Source: an uncultured Streptomyces sp.
GTDB lineage: Bacteria; Actinomycetota; Actinomycetes; Streptomycetales; Streptomycetaceae
Reading direction: 5' to 3'
DNA: 64,000 nucleotides
Assembly (NCBI RefSeq): GCF_947488945.1
Contig: NZ_CANLBS010000006.1
Coordinates: 316,323-380,322, forward strand
The first letter of the stretch is position 1. The number at the start of each line of letters is the position of its first letter. Below are positions 7,984 through 17,396 of this stretch, in pieces. The translations under genes were made by a program, and so were the position numbers. The notes under the pieces are model-generated. The model did not search any database. It was not told where the DNA came from and saw only the letters and a program-made list of their open reading frames with translations.

Positions 7984-9366
7984 TCACCCCTCCGAAAGCC
8001 CTCCGCGGAACGTCTCCGAGCGGGCCAGCGAGTCGTGCAGCGCGACGAACTCGGCGCGGGACAGTTTGGGGCCCGAGCGGGCCAGGACGTCGCGCGCCGC
8101 CGCGGCGCCGTTCACCAGCAGGTCGACCGCGGTCATCGCCATCAGCTTGGCCGGCACGACGGCGGCGGCATGGTGGTCTGCGGTGTGGAAGACGTTGCCG
8201 TGGAACGGGGCGTCGGTACCGGACGCGGCGAACGGCTGGAACACCGGCATCACCCGGCCCAGGTCGCCCATGTCGGTGGAGGCGCCGAAGTTGCCGCCGG
8301 CGATCTCCAGCCGGTCGCCGACCAGCGCACGGGCGTTGGGCACGGCGAGGGAGGCCAGCGGAGCGTCGTCCTCGAACGGCAGGAAGGAGACGGCCGTGTC
8401 GATGTCCACGTCCGCGCCCATCGCCAGCGCCCCGCCCCGCAGCGCCCGGTCGACCCGCTCCGACACCTCCTGCATCGCCTCCACGGAACGCGCCCGGATC
8501 ATCATCTCCATCTCGGTGACCGCCGGGATCGCCGACACCGCCGCGCCCGAGCTGGTGATCAGGTGGTGCACCCGGATGTTCTCGCCGTCCCGGAACATCT
8601 CCCGGTGCGCGTCGATCGCCGCGATCGCGACGGTCGCGGCCTTGTACGAGCTGACGCCCGCCCACGGCGAGGCGCCGGCGTGCGCGGACCGGCCGCGGAA
8701 CCGGACGCGCTTGACCAGCGAACCGTTGCCCGAGCCGCCGATGGCGAGCGGCGGCGTCGCCGGGCCCGCGTGGGTGAGCATCGCGAGGTCCACGTCGTCG
8801 AAGTGGCCGCGCCGGATCAGCTCCGCCTTGCCGGCGGTGTGGTGGATCTCGCCCCGGTCGCGCAGCGCGAACCGCCAGTCGGTCTCCAGGCACTCCTCGG
8901 CCGGTACGGCGAACAGCACCACGTCGCCGTCGAGATCGCCCATCACCGCGCCCAGCCCGATGCCCGCGCCGACCATGGAGGCGATCTGCGCGTTGTGGCC
9001 GCAGGCGTGCGCGGCGCCCGTCTCCGGATCGGCGTAGGGATGGTCCGGCACGATCAGGCTGTCCAGCTCGCCCAGCACGCCGACCGTCGGACCCGCCGAC
9101 CGGCCGGACATCCGGGCCTTGACGCCCGTACGCGCCAGACCGGTCTCCGGCTTCAGGCCCAGTGCGCCGAACGCCTCCGCGACCACGCCCGCGGTCCGGG
9201 TCTCGCGGTAACCGACCTCCGGGTGGCGCATGATGTCGTCGCTCAGGCCGGTGATCCGGCCGGCCGCTGCGTCGATGGCCGCGCAGACCCGTGCCTTCAG
9301 TTCCTCCGCACCGGACCCTGCGGCGGATCCGGCGTGGCCGGCGGCGTTGTCTCCGGGGATGCTCAT
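7984..9366 (-). CDS. M20 family amidohydrolase/peptidase
   Basis: 460 residues. Metal-binding motifs of the M20D subfamily are clear: HACGHNAQ (metal ligands), PAEEC (catalytic Glu), THAGPATPP and late HTADHHA. The dimerisation domain in the middle (GRSAHAGASPWAGVSS) is typical of amidohydrolases that act on N-acyl amino acids, close to the AbgB/aminobenzoyl-glutamate type. Cytoplasmic, likely two divalent metals. The substrate cannot be told from sequence. It is a single-gene unit on the minus strand; the upstream 400 bases carry no gene. Confidence 0.85.
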   Translation of the reverse strand: MSIPGDNAAGHAGSAAGSGAEELKARVCAAIDAAAGRITGLSDDIMRHPEVGYRETRTAGVVAEAFGALGLKPETGLARTGVKARMSGRSAGPTVGVLGELDSLIVPDHPYADPETGAAHACGHNAQIASMVGAGIGLGAVMGDLDGDVVLFAVPAEECLETDWRFALRDRGEIHHTAGKAELIRRGHFDDVDLAMLTHAGPATPPLAIGGSGNGSLVKRVRFRGRSAHAGASPWAGVSSYKAATVAIAAIDAHREMFRDGENIRVHHLITSSGAAVSAIPAVTEMEMMIRARSVEAMQEVSERVDRALRGGALAMGADVDIDTAVSFLPFEDDAPLASLAVPNARALVGDRLEIAGGNFGASTDMGDLGRVMPVFQPFAASGTDAPFHGNVFHTADHHAAAVVPAKLMAMTAVDLLVNGAAAARDVLARSGPKLSRAEFVALHDSLARSETFRGGLSEG

Positions 9367-9772
9367 GAACGACCTCTCTGACGGATGTTTCGATGGATCA
9401 GGCCGACAGGGAGACGGTCACGGAGCGACCGTCCCCGGCCCGAGCGCCGGGTTCCGGAGAGCGCCCGCCGACGCCGTGCGCCGTAGCGACGACACCGGCA
9501 GACGACACCGGCGGGGGCCCCGCCAGGCTGACGGCTGCGCACCGCACTCACCCGCGGACAGCCGTCCCAGAGCATCGGGCCGCGCCGGGGTGACCACACC
9601 GGACCCCACCGTACTCAGCGGCGGAGCGGCGATCCTGCCCGGCACGGGAGCCCTCGGTAGTGGCGCGGGTGCCGGAGCGAGCAGCCCCAGCTCTCGCCGC
9701 GCGCGTCCCGGCCGTGCTCATCCGGCCGCGTTCATCCGGCCGCGTTCATCCGGCCGTGCTCACCGACCGCGT
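9367..9772. other. Gene-free stretch with small tandem repeats
   Basis: 406 bases between the M20 gene start and the DUF192 gene stop, both on the minus strand. The part next to the M20 gene should hold its promoter. Apart from the 14-bp tandem repeat at 9716-9757 I see no organised signal. Confidence 0.5.
9716..9757 (+). repeat. 14-bp tandem repeat, three copies
   Basis: Unit GYTCATCCGGCCGY occurs three times in a row (9716-9729, 9730-9743, 9744-9757), followed by a degenerate fourth and fifth copy that runs up to the DUF192 stop codon. Confidence 0.75.
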
Positions 9773-10153
9773 TCAGCCGTCCACCGCCGCGCCCGGCCGG
9801 ATCTCCACCCGGACGCCGGGCCGCAGCCCCCATGCCTCCATCGCGCCGGCTTCCGCCTCCAGCACGTGGCGGGCCCGCAGCCGGGGCAGGCCGAGCCGGC
9901 CGGGGACCATCGTGCGGACGGTCAGCACGTTCAACTTCCGGTCCAGATAGGCCACATCGATGGCGAAGCGCATCCGGAAGGTGTGGACGCTGTTGCACGG
10001 GGTGATCAACAGGGCCCCGTCGACCCCGTCCTGCCCGAGCAGCCCGCGCCGGCGCGCCCGGTACGAGGCCGCCGTGCGCAGCGCCACTTCGTGCGTCGTC
10101 CCGGAGCCACTGCCGATGCCGAGTCGTCCCTCGCCGTCACGCCAAGTCCCCAT
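9773..10153 (-). CDS. DUF192 family protein
   Basis: 126 residues. Contains the DUF192 hallmarks: RRGLLGQDGVDGALLITPCNSVHTFRM, ending in the F-x-M-R-F pattern with AIDVAYLD, and later the VLEAEAGAMEAWGLRPG segment. The family is small, compact and of unknown biochemical role. In Streptomyces it often sits beside Tad pilus and prepilin-peptidase genes, as here (the peptidase gene starts 125 bases away, divergent), so a link to pilus assembly or secretion is plausible but unproven. Confidence 0.8.
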   Translation of the reverse strand: MGTWRDGEGRLGIGSGSGTTHEVALRTAASYRARRRGLLGQDGVDGALLITPCNSVHTFRMRFAIDVAYLDRKLNVLTVRTMVPGRLGLPRLRARHVLEAEAGAMEAWGLRPGVRVEIRPGAAVDG

Positions 10154-10278
10154 GGGCCCCGACCGTAGCGCCCGCCGGAACGTTCCGGGAGGGCTTCGAC
10201 GATCAGTGGGCCGGACGGAGCCGGCAGTGGGTCCACGGGCCCAAGCCCCCTGCGGGGCAGCGGTATTAGGGTCGCCCC

Positions 10279-11397
10279 GTGGACGCCACTCTGATCGTCG
10301 TCGCCGCCGCCTGGGGCGTCGCCACCGGGCTGCTGCTGCCGCGTGCGGCGTATCGCTTCGCCGTCGAGCCGGAGGAGGACCGACCGGACGCCTGCCCCGC
10401 CGGCCACCGGCTCACCGGCCCCGCACGCGGCTGGCTCGGCCCCGCCCGCTGCCCGGTCTGCGCCACCGCGGCCCGGAGCGACACGGGCGCGGCGGACATC
10501 ACGGGCGCGGCGGACGTCACGGGTACGGCGGACGTCACGGGTGAGGCGGGCGGCACGGGTCCGGCGCAGGGCACCGGTACGGCGCAGGGCACCGGTACGG
10601 CGGGCGGCGCGGGATCGGCAGGAGGCGCGGGAACAGCGCCCCGACCCGAAGCCCCGAGCCGGGCGGCACCGGCGGCCCCGCGCCAACCGCCTGGTGCCCC
10701 GCCACCCCCCGGCGCCGAGCCCGTGCCGGGCGGCGGCCCCGCCCCCGACGGGGCCGCCCCGTCCACCGCCCCGCCCGCCGACGCGCCGCCCGCCCCGCCC
10801 GCCGACCCACCCCCCATCCCACCCTCCGCACCACGCGCCCCGCGCGTCTCGCCCGAAGGCCGTTACGCGCCGGGGCGGGCGGCTCCCGTCGTCACCGCGA
10901 CGGTCTGCGTGCTGCTGGCCGCCGTCACGGGGCGGCACCCAGAACTCGCGGTCTGGCTGCTGCTCGCGCCCGTCGCCGTACTCCTCGCGGTCGTCGACCG
11001 GCGGGTGCACCGGCTGCCCGACGAACTGACGCTGACGCTCGCCGTCGCCGCCCCCGCCCTGCTGGGAGCAGCGGCGCTGCTGCCGGGCGCACGGGGGTCA
11101 TGGACGGGCGCCCTGCTCGGCGCGGTCGTCCTCGGCGGCTTCTACCTCCTCCTCTTTCTGGTGAATCCGCAGGGCATGGGGTTCGGCGACGTGAAGCTCG
11201 CGCTGTCCCTGGGCGCGGTGCTCGGCTGGTACGGCTGGGCGGTCCTCTTCGCCGGAGGCTTCCTCGGCTTCCTCCTCGGCGCGCTCTACGGCCTCGGCCT
11301 CGTCCTCCTGCGCCGCGCGAACCGCCGGACCGGGATCCCCTTCGGCCCGTTCATGCTCGGGGGCGCGCTGATCGGCGTGCTCCTCGGCGCGGCCTGA
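10279..11397 (+). CDS. A24 prepilin peptidase with repeat-expanded loop
   Basis: 372 residues from GTG. Aspartic membrane protease that removes the leader of Flp-type prepilins. The first catalytic Asp lies in VVDRRVHRLPDELT and the second in the GxGD motif GFGDVK (about 301-306); several hydrophobic helices follow. The cytoplasmic loop has two cysteine pairs' remnants, CPAGH (39-43) and CPVC (58-61). Between these and the catalytic core lies a low-complexity insert of about 130 residues, made of Thr-Gly-Ala-Asp repeats and then a Pro-rich tract, encoded by 18-bp tandem DNA repeats. The family is usually near 250 residues, so the insert explains the extra length. Substrates probably include the prepilins at 1-198 and 3084-5183. 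Confidence 0.88.
   Translation: MDATLIVVAAAWGVATGLLLPRAAYRFAVEPEEDRPDACPAGHRLTGPARGWLGPARCPVCATAARSDTGAADITGAADVTGTADVTGEAGGTGPAQGTGTAQGTGTAGGAGSAGGAGTAPRPEAPSRAAPAAPRQPPGAPPPPGAEPVPGGGPAPDGAAPSTAPPADAPPAPPADPPPIPPSAPRAPRVSPEGRYAPGRAAPVVTATVCVLLAAVTGRHPELAVWLLLAPVAVLLAVVDRRVHRLPDELTLTLAVAAPALLGAAALLPGARGSWTGALLGAVVLGGFYLLLFLVNPQGMGFGDVKLALSLGAVLGWYGWAVLFAGGFLGFLLGALYGLGLVLLRRANRRTGIPFGPFMLGGALIGVLLGAA
10483..10620 (+). repeat. 18-bp coding tandem repeats in prepilin peptidase
   Basis: About seven degenerate copies of an 18-bp unit close to ACGGGYRCGGCGGACGTC, in frame, encoding hexapeptides such as TGAADI, TGAADV, TGTADV and TGTAQG. Copy number is likely to vary between strains. Confidence 0.75.
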
Positions 11398-11482
11398 CGA
11401 CTCCGCACGGCCGTTCGGCACGACCGGCCCGACCCGCCGTAATCCGCTCGCGCCACCCGTCCCGCGCTGCCACGCTGCACCC

Positions 11483-12388
11483 ATGACCGAAGTCCCGCCC
11501 AGCGCCCCCGACCCGTCCGCCCCCGACCCGTCCGCCGTCGGTCCCGGTTCCCCCGGGCCCGGTTCCCGTGGCGGCACGGATGCCGACGCGACGGACGCCG
11601 CCTCGGCCGCGCGCTTCGAGGCGCTCGTCGCCGAGGCCGAGGCGGTCCCGGTGGACGGCTGGGACTTCTCCTGGTTCGCCGGCCGGGCGACCGAGGAACG
11701 GCCCTCCTGGGGATACGCGCGGGCCATGGCGGACCGGCTGGCACGGGCGCGGGCCGCGCTGGACATCCAGACGGGCGGCGGCGAGGTCCTCGCCGAGGCG
11801 CCCGTGTTCCCGCCGCTGATGGTCGCCACCGAGTCCTGGCCGCCCAACGTCGCCCGCGCCACGGCGAGGCTGCACCCGCGCGGAGCGGTCGTGGTGGTGG
11901 ACGAGGACGGGCCGCCGCTGCCGTTCGGGGACGCGGCCTTCGATCTGGTGGTCAGCCGTCACCCGGTCACCACCTGGTGGGACGAGATCGCCCGGGTGCT
12001 GGCGCCCGGCGGGACCTACTTCTCCCAACAGGTGGGCCCCGCCTCCGTCTTCGAACTGGTCGAGTACTTCCTCGGGCCCCAGCCGGCCGAGGCCCGTGCG
12101 CGCCGCGACCCGGAGCGCGCCCGCTCCGAAGCCGTGGCCGCCGGACTCGACGTCGTGGACCTGCGCCACGAGCGGCTGCGCACGGAGTTCCACGATATCG
12201 GCGCGGTCGTGCACTTCCTGCGCAAGGTGGTCTGGATGGTGCCGGACTTCACCGTGGCGCGCTACCGCCGCCGGCTCGCCGCGTTGCACCGGCTGATCGA
12301 GGCCGAGGGCCCGTTCGTCGCGCACACCACCCGGTTTCTCATCGAGGCACGCAAACCCCCGGCCCGTGCCCCGTCCACGGCCGGCTGA
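11483..12388 (+). CDS. SAM-dependent methyltransferase (type 11-like)
   Basis: 301 residues. The first 45 are a Pro/Ser/Gly-rich tail. A class I methyltransferase core follows. Motif I, which binds the methionine part of SAM, is poorly conserved (DIQTGGGEVL instead of DLGCGxG). LPFGDAAFDLVVSRH matches the type-11 motif, and ARVLAPGGTYFSQQVG matches the post-core APGG loop. Soluble, substrate unknown. It stands 85 bases after the prepilin peptidase on the same strand, though the two are probably separate functional units. Confidence 0.8.
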   Translation: MTEVPPSAPDPSAPDPSAVGPGSPGPGSRGGTDADATDAASAARFEALVAEAEAVPVDGWDFSWFAGRATEERPSWGYARAMADRLARARAALDIQTGGGEVLAEAPVFPPLMVATESWPPNVARATARLHPRGAVVVVDEDGPPLPFGDAAFDLVVSRHPVTTWWDEIARVLAPGGTYFSQQVGPASVFELVEYFLGPQPAEARARRDPERARSEAVAAGLDVVDLRHERLRTEFHDIGAVVHFLRKVVWMVPDFTVARYRRRLAALHRLIEAEGPFVAHTTRFLIEARKPPARAPSTAG

Positions 12389-12645
12389 GCGCGCGGCGGG
12401 TGACCCGTCGCGGCGGACGCCGGGCACCGGGCGCGGGGTGGTCACGGCGTGCGGCGACTGCACGCCGAGGGCCCGGTTCCGGCGGTGCACGCGCCGCCCG
12501 GCCCCGGCCGGGGCGGGCGGTCCTCGCTCCGGCAGGTCGGCGGGTTTCCGCCCGGAGCGTCAACGCCCACCACATACCGCACCCTTGGCGGCGCGGGGTG
12601 AGATGCTGGCCCGGCGGGGCGGTGGAGTGAGCGAGGGAGCGGGCC

Positions 12646-13089
12646 GTGACGGTGGGGAGCGAAGAGCACGGAGCGCGCGCCGGAAGGCACCGCTCCGGCG
12701 AGTCCGACTGGCTCCGGGGTGCCTGGATCACCGCCGTGCACGGGATCTTCTACCTGCCGGAGGGCAGGACCGGAGGGGCCGAGGCGGTCGAGTTCGTCCG
12801 TACCGACGGTCGGTCCGTCCTGATGACCTGCGCCTCCGACCGGACGCTCGGGATCACGGCCGGCGCCTGGCCGGACCTCCCCGCCTGGTGTGTGCCGCCC
12901 GCGCAGTGGGGCCGGGCCCCGCTGGCCTGCCTGCCCCCACCGCCGTACGGAGGAGCCTGGACGGTGGTCGGCACCGAGGAACGCCGGGACGAGCACGGCG
13001 AGGTCCACGAGGCGCTCGTGCGCTGCCTCGACGGAGCCTTCCGCGTGGTCGCCGGCGACACCATGCTGATCGACTTCTCGCCCCACTGA
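12646..13089 (+). CDS. Hypothetical protein, 147 aa
   Basis: GTG start preceded by GAGGGAGCGG. The N terminus is charged and probably flexible; the remainder looks like a small soluble beta-rich domain (AWITAVHGIFYLPEGR, VEFVRTDGRSVLMTCA). No recognised family, no export signal. It lies 257 bases after the methyltransferase gene, so it probably has its own promoter. Codon bias supports coding. Function unknown. Confidence 0.6.
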   Translation: MTVGSEEHGARAGRHRSGESDWLRGAWITAVHGIFYLPEGRTGGAEAVEFVRTDGRSVLMTCASDRTLGITAGAWPDLPAWCVPPAQWGRAPLACLPPPPYGGAWTVVGTEERRDEHGEVHEALVRCLDGAFRVVAGDTMLIDFSPH

Positions 13090-13369
13090 ACGTGCCGTCC
13101 GGACCGCCCCGGCCCCGGACCACACCGACCACCCCGGCCGCTCCGGCCGCTCCGGCCGCCGGGAGCATCCCCGCCGCCCCGGCTCTGCCCCACGCGGCGG
13201 CCCACCACCCGCACGTCCATCCGTCCGCCGGGGCGAACACCGCCGGTACGAACGCCCACGCGTCAAGCCGGCGACCCGTCTCCGCCACCCCCGTGGCACC
13301 GCGTTCCCGGCGGCCCACCACCGTGCTCCTCCTGCCCGGAACGGAGTCCGCCGATTCCGGAGAGTAGTG

Positions 13370-13464
13370 GTCGTGTGCCGCAGCACGCGTCCGCACTTAC
13401 GAAGGGTTATGGTGGAAACCCCCCCTCGGGCCGGTCCGTACCCCCCCACGGACCGGCCCGTTTT
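13370..13464 (+). ncRNA. Candidate 6C-like small RNA
   Basis: In a 443-base gap between convergent genes, AAACCCCCCCTC is followed by a 13-bp perfect hairpin (13427-13439 with 13448-13460) whose loop is A plus seven C, and then TTTT. The actinobacterial 6C RNA family is defined by C-rich hairpin loops and a terminal stem, so this fits in part. The first stem is not clear: only GGGTT/AACCC can be drawn by eye. The 5' end is a guess. A plain terminator is the main alternative. Confidence 0.5.
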
Positions 13465-13532
13465 CCGTGCCCGCACCCGGTGCCGCCGCGGTCGCCCCGC
13501 GCTCCGGGCTCCGCCGCTCCGGGCTCCCCGCG

Positions 13533-14570
13533 TCAGCCGCGTGCGGCCCAGATGTTGGTGCCGGCGGTGTCCACCGCGAACTCGTCGATCCGGGCCAACT
13601 CCTCGGCCGTGAGCGGCGGTCCGGCCAGGGCGGCGACGTTCTCCTCCAACTGGGCCACGCTCGACGCGCCGATCAGCGCCGAGGTCACCCGGCTGTCCCG
13701 CAGCACCCAGGCGAGTGCGAGCTGCGCCAGCGACTGCCCCCGCTCCTGGGCGAGTGCGTGCAGGCCGCCGAGCCGCCGCAGCACCTCGTCCGAGAGCAGC
13801 GCCGGGTCCAGGGACTTGCCCTGCGTCGCCCGCGACCCGGCCGGGATGCCGTGCAGGTACTTGTCGGTGAGCAGCCCCTGGGCCAGCGGCACGAAGGCGA
13901 TGCACCCCATGCCCGCCGCCTCCAGCACGTCCAGCAGGCCGTCGTCCTCGATCCAGCGGTTGATCATCGAGTAGGACGGCTGGTGGATCAGGGCCGGTAC
14001 GCCCATCTCCTTCAGCAGCCGGGCGGCCTCGGCCGTCTGCTCCGCGGTGTACGAGGAGACGCCGACGTAGAGCGCCTTGCCCTGCTGGACGGCGGAGGCG
14101 AGGGCCCCCATCGTCTCCTCCAGCGGGGTGTCCGGGTCGAAGCGGTGCGAGTAGAAGACGTCGACGTGGTCGAGACCCATCCGGCCGAGCGAGGCGTCCA
14201 GCGAGGAGAGCAGGTACTTGCGCGACCCCCATTCCCCGTACGGGCCCGGGTGCATCAGGTAGCCCGCCTTGGTGGAGATGATCAGCTCGTCGCGGTACGG
14301 CGCGAAGTCCTGGGCGAACAGCGTGCCGAAGTTCCGCTCGGCCGATCCCGGCGGCGGGCCGTAGTTGTTCGCCAGGTCGAAGTGGGTCACCCCGAGGTCG
14401 AAGGCGCGGCGCAGGATCGCCCGCTGGGAGCCGAGGGAGCGGTCGTCGCCGAAGTTGTGCCACAGGCCCAGGGAGACGGCGGGGAGCTTGAGCCCGCTGC
14501 GGCCGGAGCGGCGGTACTCCATGGAGTCGTAGCGCGCCGGGGCGGCCACGTGGGGGATGGTTTCAGTCAC
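13533..14570 (-). CDS. Aldo/keto reductase, YghZ-like
   Basis: 345 residues. NADPH-dependent aldo/keto reductase of the group acting on L-glyceraldehyde 3-phosphate and similar aldehydes. Visible signatures: YRRSGRSGLKLPAVSLGLWH, the catalytic tetrad region FDLANNYGPPPGSAE (Asp, Tyr), LIISTKAG (Lys), SHRFDPDTPLEE (His), and the cofactor-binding SALIGASSVAQLEEN near the C terminus. Cytoplasmic. Single-gene unit, with its stop facing the C-loop hairpin and its start 224 bases from the uppS start on the other strand. Confidence 0.88.
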   Translation of the reverse strand: MTETIPHVAAPARYDSMEYRRSGRSGLKLPAVSLGLWHNFGDDRSLGSQRAILRRAFDLGVTHFDLANNYGPPPGSAERNFGTLFAQDFAPYRDELIISTKAGYLMHPGPYGEWGSRKYLLSSLDASLGRMGLDHVDVFYSHRFDPDTPLEETMGALASAVQQGKALYVGVSSYTAEQTAEAARLLKEMGVPALIHQPSYSMINRWIEDDGLLDVLEAAGMGCIAFVPLAQGLLTDKYLHGIPAGSRATQGKSLDPALLSDEVLRRLGGLHALAQERGQSLAQLALAWVLRDSRVTSALIGASSVAQLEENVAALAGPPLTAEELARIDEFAVDTAGTNIWAARG

Positions 14571-14794
14571 GTTTCACTGCTTATCACGGAGTTGTGACAG
14601 GCCGGGTTGGGCCCCCGCCACCCGCCCGCAGTAATGTGGCGGCTTCGGGGAGCGCCTGTGCGGCGCCGCGGCCGCCCGCCGGTGCGGGCGCCTCGCGCGG
14701 ACGTCATGGCGACCCCTCACGGGGCCACGGACCCCGGCCCCCGGTGCGGGGGAGGCGGGCCGGCGACCCGCACGGAACCGAGAGGGTGAACTCA

Positions 14795-15556
14795 GTGAAC
14801 TTGCGCGACCTGGTGTACGGACTCTACGCACGCCGGGTGGAAGGCCGCCTGGACCACTCCCAGGTGCCCAAGCACATCGGTGTCATCCTCGACGGCAACC
14901 GCCGCTGGGCCAAGGCGTCCGGCGGGTCCGCCGTCCAGGGCCACCAGGCCGGGGCCGACAAGATCTCCGAGCTGCTCGGCTGGTGCAGCGAGACGGACGT
15001 CGAGGTGGTCACCCTCTGGCTGCTGTCCACGGACAACTTCGACCGGCCCGAGGCCGAACTCGTCCCGCTGCTCGGCATCATCGAGAACACCGTGCGCAAC
15101 CTCGCGGCGGACGGCCGCTGGCGGGTCCACCACGTCGGCACCCTCGACCTGTTGCCCGCCCGCACCCAGACCGTGCTCAAGGAGGCGGAGGAGCGCACCG
15201 CGGGCGTCGACGGGATAATCGTCAACGTCGCGGTCGGCTACGGCGGACGCCAGGAGATCGCGGACGCCGTGCGTTCGCTGCTCCAGGAGCACGCCGCCAA
15301 GGGCACCACCTTCGAGGAACTGGCCGAGATCGTCTCCACCGACCTCATCTCCGAGCACCTCTACACCCGGGGCCAGCCCGACCCGGACCTGGTGATCCGC
15401 ACCAGCGGCGAGCAGCGCCTGTCCGGCTTCATGCTGTGGCAGAGCGCGCACTCCGAGTACTACTTCTGCGAGGTGTTCTGGCCGGCCTTCCGCAAGGTCG
15501 ACTTCCTCCGCGCGCTCCGCGACTACGCCGCCCGCCACCGGCGCTACGGGGCCTGA
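14795..15556 (+). CDS. uppS: Isoprenyl transferase (undecaprenyl diphosphate synthase type)
   Basis: 253 residues from GTG at 14795, which has AGAGG at a good distance; a GTG nine bases earlier is less well placed. Cis-prenyltransferase that lengthens a prenyl diphosphate with isopentenyl diphosphate to make the lipid carrier for cell-wall synthesis. Conserved regions: [11 protein letters not shown] (catalytic Asp), [24 protein letters not shown], and [15 protein letters not shown] followed by SEYYF. Length is normal for the family. Streptomyces usually carry two copies; this is the one beside phoH. Three hairpins follow the stop. Confidence 0.92.
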   Translation: MNLRDLVYGLYARRVEGRLDHSQVPKHIGVILDGNRRWAKASGGSAVQGHQAGADKISELLGWCSETDVEVVTLWLLSTDNFDRPEAELVPLLGIIENTVRNLAADGRWRVHHVGTLDLLPARTQTVLKEAEERTAGVDGIIVNVAVGYGGRQEIADAVRSLLQEHAAKGTTFEELAEIVSTDLISEHLYTRGQPDPDLVIRTSGEQRLSGFMLWQSAHSEYYFCEVFWPAFRKVDFLRALRDYAARHRRYGA

Positions 15557-15595
15557 CGGACGGCCCCGCGCCGTCCCCTTCCCACACGTGCCGCA

Positions 15596-15687
15596 CGGCT
15601 TCCCCGCGGAAGCCGCACGACGGGCGCTCCCGGCACCGGGGGCGCCCGTCCGGCTTGGCGGGCGCCTCTTCCGGGGGACCCCGGAAG
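15596..15687 (+). terminator. Triple hairpin cluster after uppS
   Basis: Three consecutive inverted repeats: CGGCTTCC/GGAAGCCG at 15596-15615, GACGGGCGC/GCGCCCGTC at 15619-15650, and CTTCCGGG/CCCGGAAG at 15668-15687. Probably a compound terminator for uppS. Confidence 0.7.
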
Positions 15688-16019
15688 GGGGCGTCATCAC
15701 CCCGTCACCGCGCGTCCACCAGGAAGCATCCGCATCGTGGAGCAGCTCCCTGCATGTCTTCGCGTGCGGGAGGGCATACCCCTGTCAGGTCGACGTCCGG
15801 TCAGTAGCCGGGCGGACGTCGTGTCCATGCGGACGGCACCGCCGCCCGCCCGGGAGGCCCTTTGCACACGAAGGACCGTACGCACCGTACGGCCGACGCG
15901 GAGGGCCGGCGTTCGGCCCCGCGCTTCGGGCCCGAACCCGGTCCGTCCTCTTCCTCCGGGAAGTCCCGCGACGCCCGTCGCACTCCCCGTCCTCGTCCGA
16001 GGGGGTACGTCCTTCCGTG
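15688..16019. other. phoH upstream region
   Basis: About 330 bases before the phoH start without supported coding. An 8-bp inverted repeat CGACGTCC/GGACGTCG sits at 15791-15821. The frame of phoH stays open through much of it, but the extra residues are low-complexity and start-site evidence favours 16020. Confidence 0.45.
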
Positions 16020-17333
16020 GTGACCAGCACTAAGCGCCGCATGCCCGACAGGCGCACTTACGTTCTCGACACCAGCGTCCTGCTGGCCGACCCCAACGCC
16101 ATGGCCCGGTTCGACGAGCACGAAGTCGTGCTCCCGATCGTCGTGGTCACGGAGCTGGAGGCCAAAAGGCACCACCCCGAACTCGGTTACTTCGCCCGGC
16201 AGGCCCTGCGCCTGCTGGACGACTTCCGGGTCCGCTACGGGCGGCTGGACGCCCCGATCCCGCTGGGGGATCTGGGCGGCACCCTCCGTGTCGAGCTGAA
16301 CCACTCCGATCCCGGCGTACTGCCGGCCGGTTACCGGTTGGGGGACAACGACTCACGCATCCTCGCCGTCGCACGCAACCTCCAGGCCGAGGGGTACGAC
16401 GTCACCGTCGTCTCCAAGGACCTGCCGCTGCGCATCAAGGCGTCCTCGGTCGGGCTGCTCGCCGAGGAGTACCGTGCCGAACTCGCCATCACGGACTCCG
16501 GCTTCACCGGCATGGCGGAGCTGTCGCTCTCCGGCGAGCAGGTGGACCTGCTCTTCGGCGAGGAGACGCTCTACGTCCCCGAGGCGTCCGAGCTGCCCGT
16601 GCACACCGGCCTGGTGCTCCAGTCGGAGCGCGGCAAGGCCCTCGGCCGGGTCACGGCGGAGGGCAACGTGCGGCTGGTGCGCGGCGACCGCGAGGCGTTC
16701 GGCATCCACGGCCGCAGCGCCGAGCAGCGGATCGCGCTCGACCTGCTGCTCGACCCGGACGTCGGCATCGTGTCGCTCGGCGGCCGGGCCGGCACCGGCA
16801 AGTCGGCGCTCGCGCTGTGCGCGGGCCTCGAAGCCGTCCTGGAGCGCCGCCAGCACCAGAAGGTGATGGTCTTCCGTCCGCTGTACGCGGTCGGCGGCCA
16901 GGAGCTCGGCTATCTCCCCGGCAGCGAGTCCGAGAAGATGAGCCCGTGGGCGCAGGCGGTCTTCGACACGCTCTCGGCGGTCGCCGGGCGCGAGGTCATC
17001 GAGGAGGTGCTGGGGCGGGGGATGCTGGAGGTCCTGCCGCTCACCCACATCCGCGGCCGGTCGCTGCACGACGCGTTCGTGATCGTCGACGAGGCGCAGT
17101 CGCTCGAACGCAACGTCCTGCTGACCGTGTTGTCCCGTATCGGGGCTAATTCCCGTGTCGTCCTCACGCACGACGTGGCCCAGCGGGACAACCTCAGGGT
17201 CGGCCGGTACGACGGAGTGGTCGCCGTGGTCGAGAAGCTGAAGGGGCATCCGCTCTTCGCCCATGTGACGCTCACGCGTTCGGAGCGGTCGCAGATCGCC
17301 GCACTGGTGACCGAAATGCTGGAAGAAGGGTAG
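16020..17333 (+). CDS. phoH: PhoH-family ATPase with N-terminal PIN domain
   Basis: 437 residues from GTG at 16020 (GAGGGGG upstream; GTG at 16017 or ATG at 16041 are alternatives). The N-terminal 150 residues are a PIN ribonuclease domain: [22 protein letters not shown] and [11 protein letters not shown] supply the acidic metal ligands. The C-terminal half is a PhoH ATPase: Walker [12 protein letters not shown], Walker [11 protein letters not shown], and a sensor-like [14 protein letters not shown]-PhoH proteins act on RNA, coupling unwinding to cleavage. Monocistronic: a very strong hairpin follows directly. Confidence 0.9.
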   Translation: MTSTKRRMPDRRTYVLDTSVLLADPNAMARFDEHEVVLPIVVVTELEAKRHHPELGYFARQALRLLDDFRVRYGRLDAPIPLGDLGGTLRVELNHSDPGVLPAGYRLGDNDSRILAVARNLQAEGYDVTVVSKDLPLRIKASSVGLLAEEYRAELAITDSGFTGMAELSLSGEQVDLLFGEETLYVPEASELPVHTGLVLQSERGKALGRVTAEGNVRLVRGDREAFGIHGRSAEQRIALDLLLDPDVGIVSLGGRAGTGKSALALCAGLEAVLERRQHQKVMVFRPLYAVGGQELGYLPGSESEKMSPWAQAVFDTLSAVAGREVIEEVLGRGMLEVLPLTHIRGRSLHDAFVIVDEAQSLERNVLLTVLSRIGANSRVVLTHDVAQRDNLRVGRYDGVVAVVEKLKGHPLFAHVTLTRSERSQIAALVTEMLEEG

Positions 17334-17353
17334 TTCTGACCCGGCTGTCCCAC

Positions 17354-17396
17354 CGATGCCGCCCGGCGAGCCAAGGAGCTTAGCCGGGCGGCATCG
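17354..17396 (+). terminator. phoH terminator
   Basis: Perfect 14-bp stem CGATGCCGCCCGGC (17354-17367) with its complement at 17383-17396 and a 15-base loop, 20 bases after the phoH stop. Confidence 0.85.
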
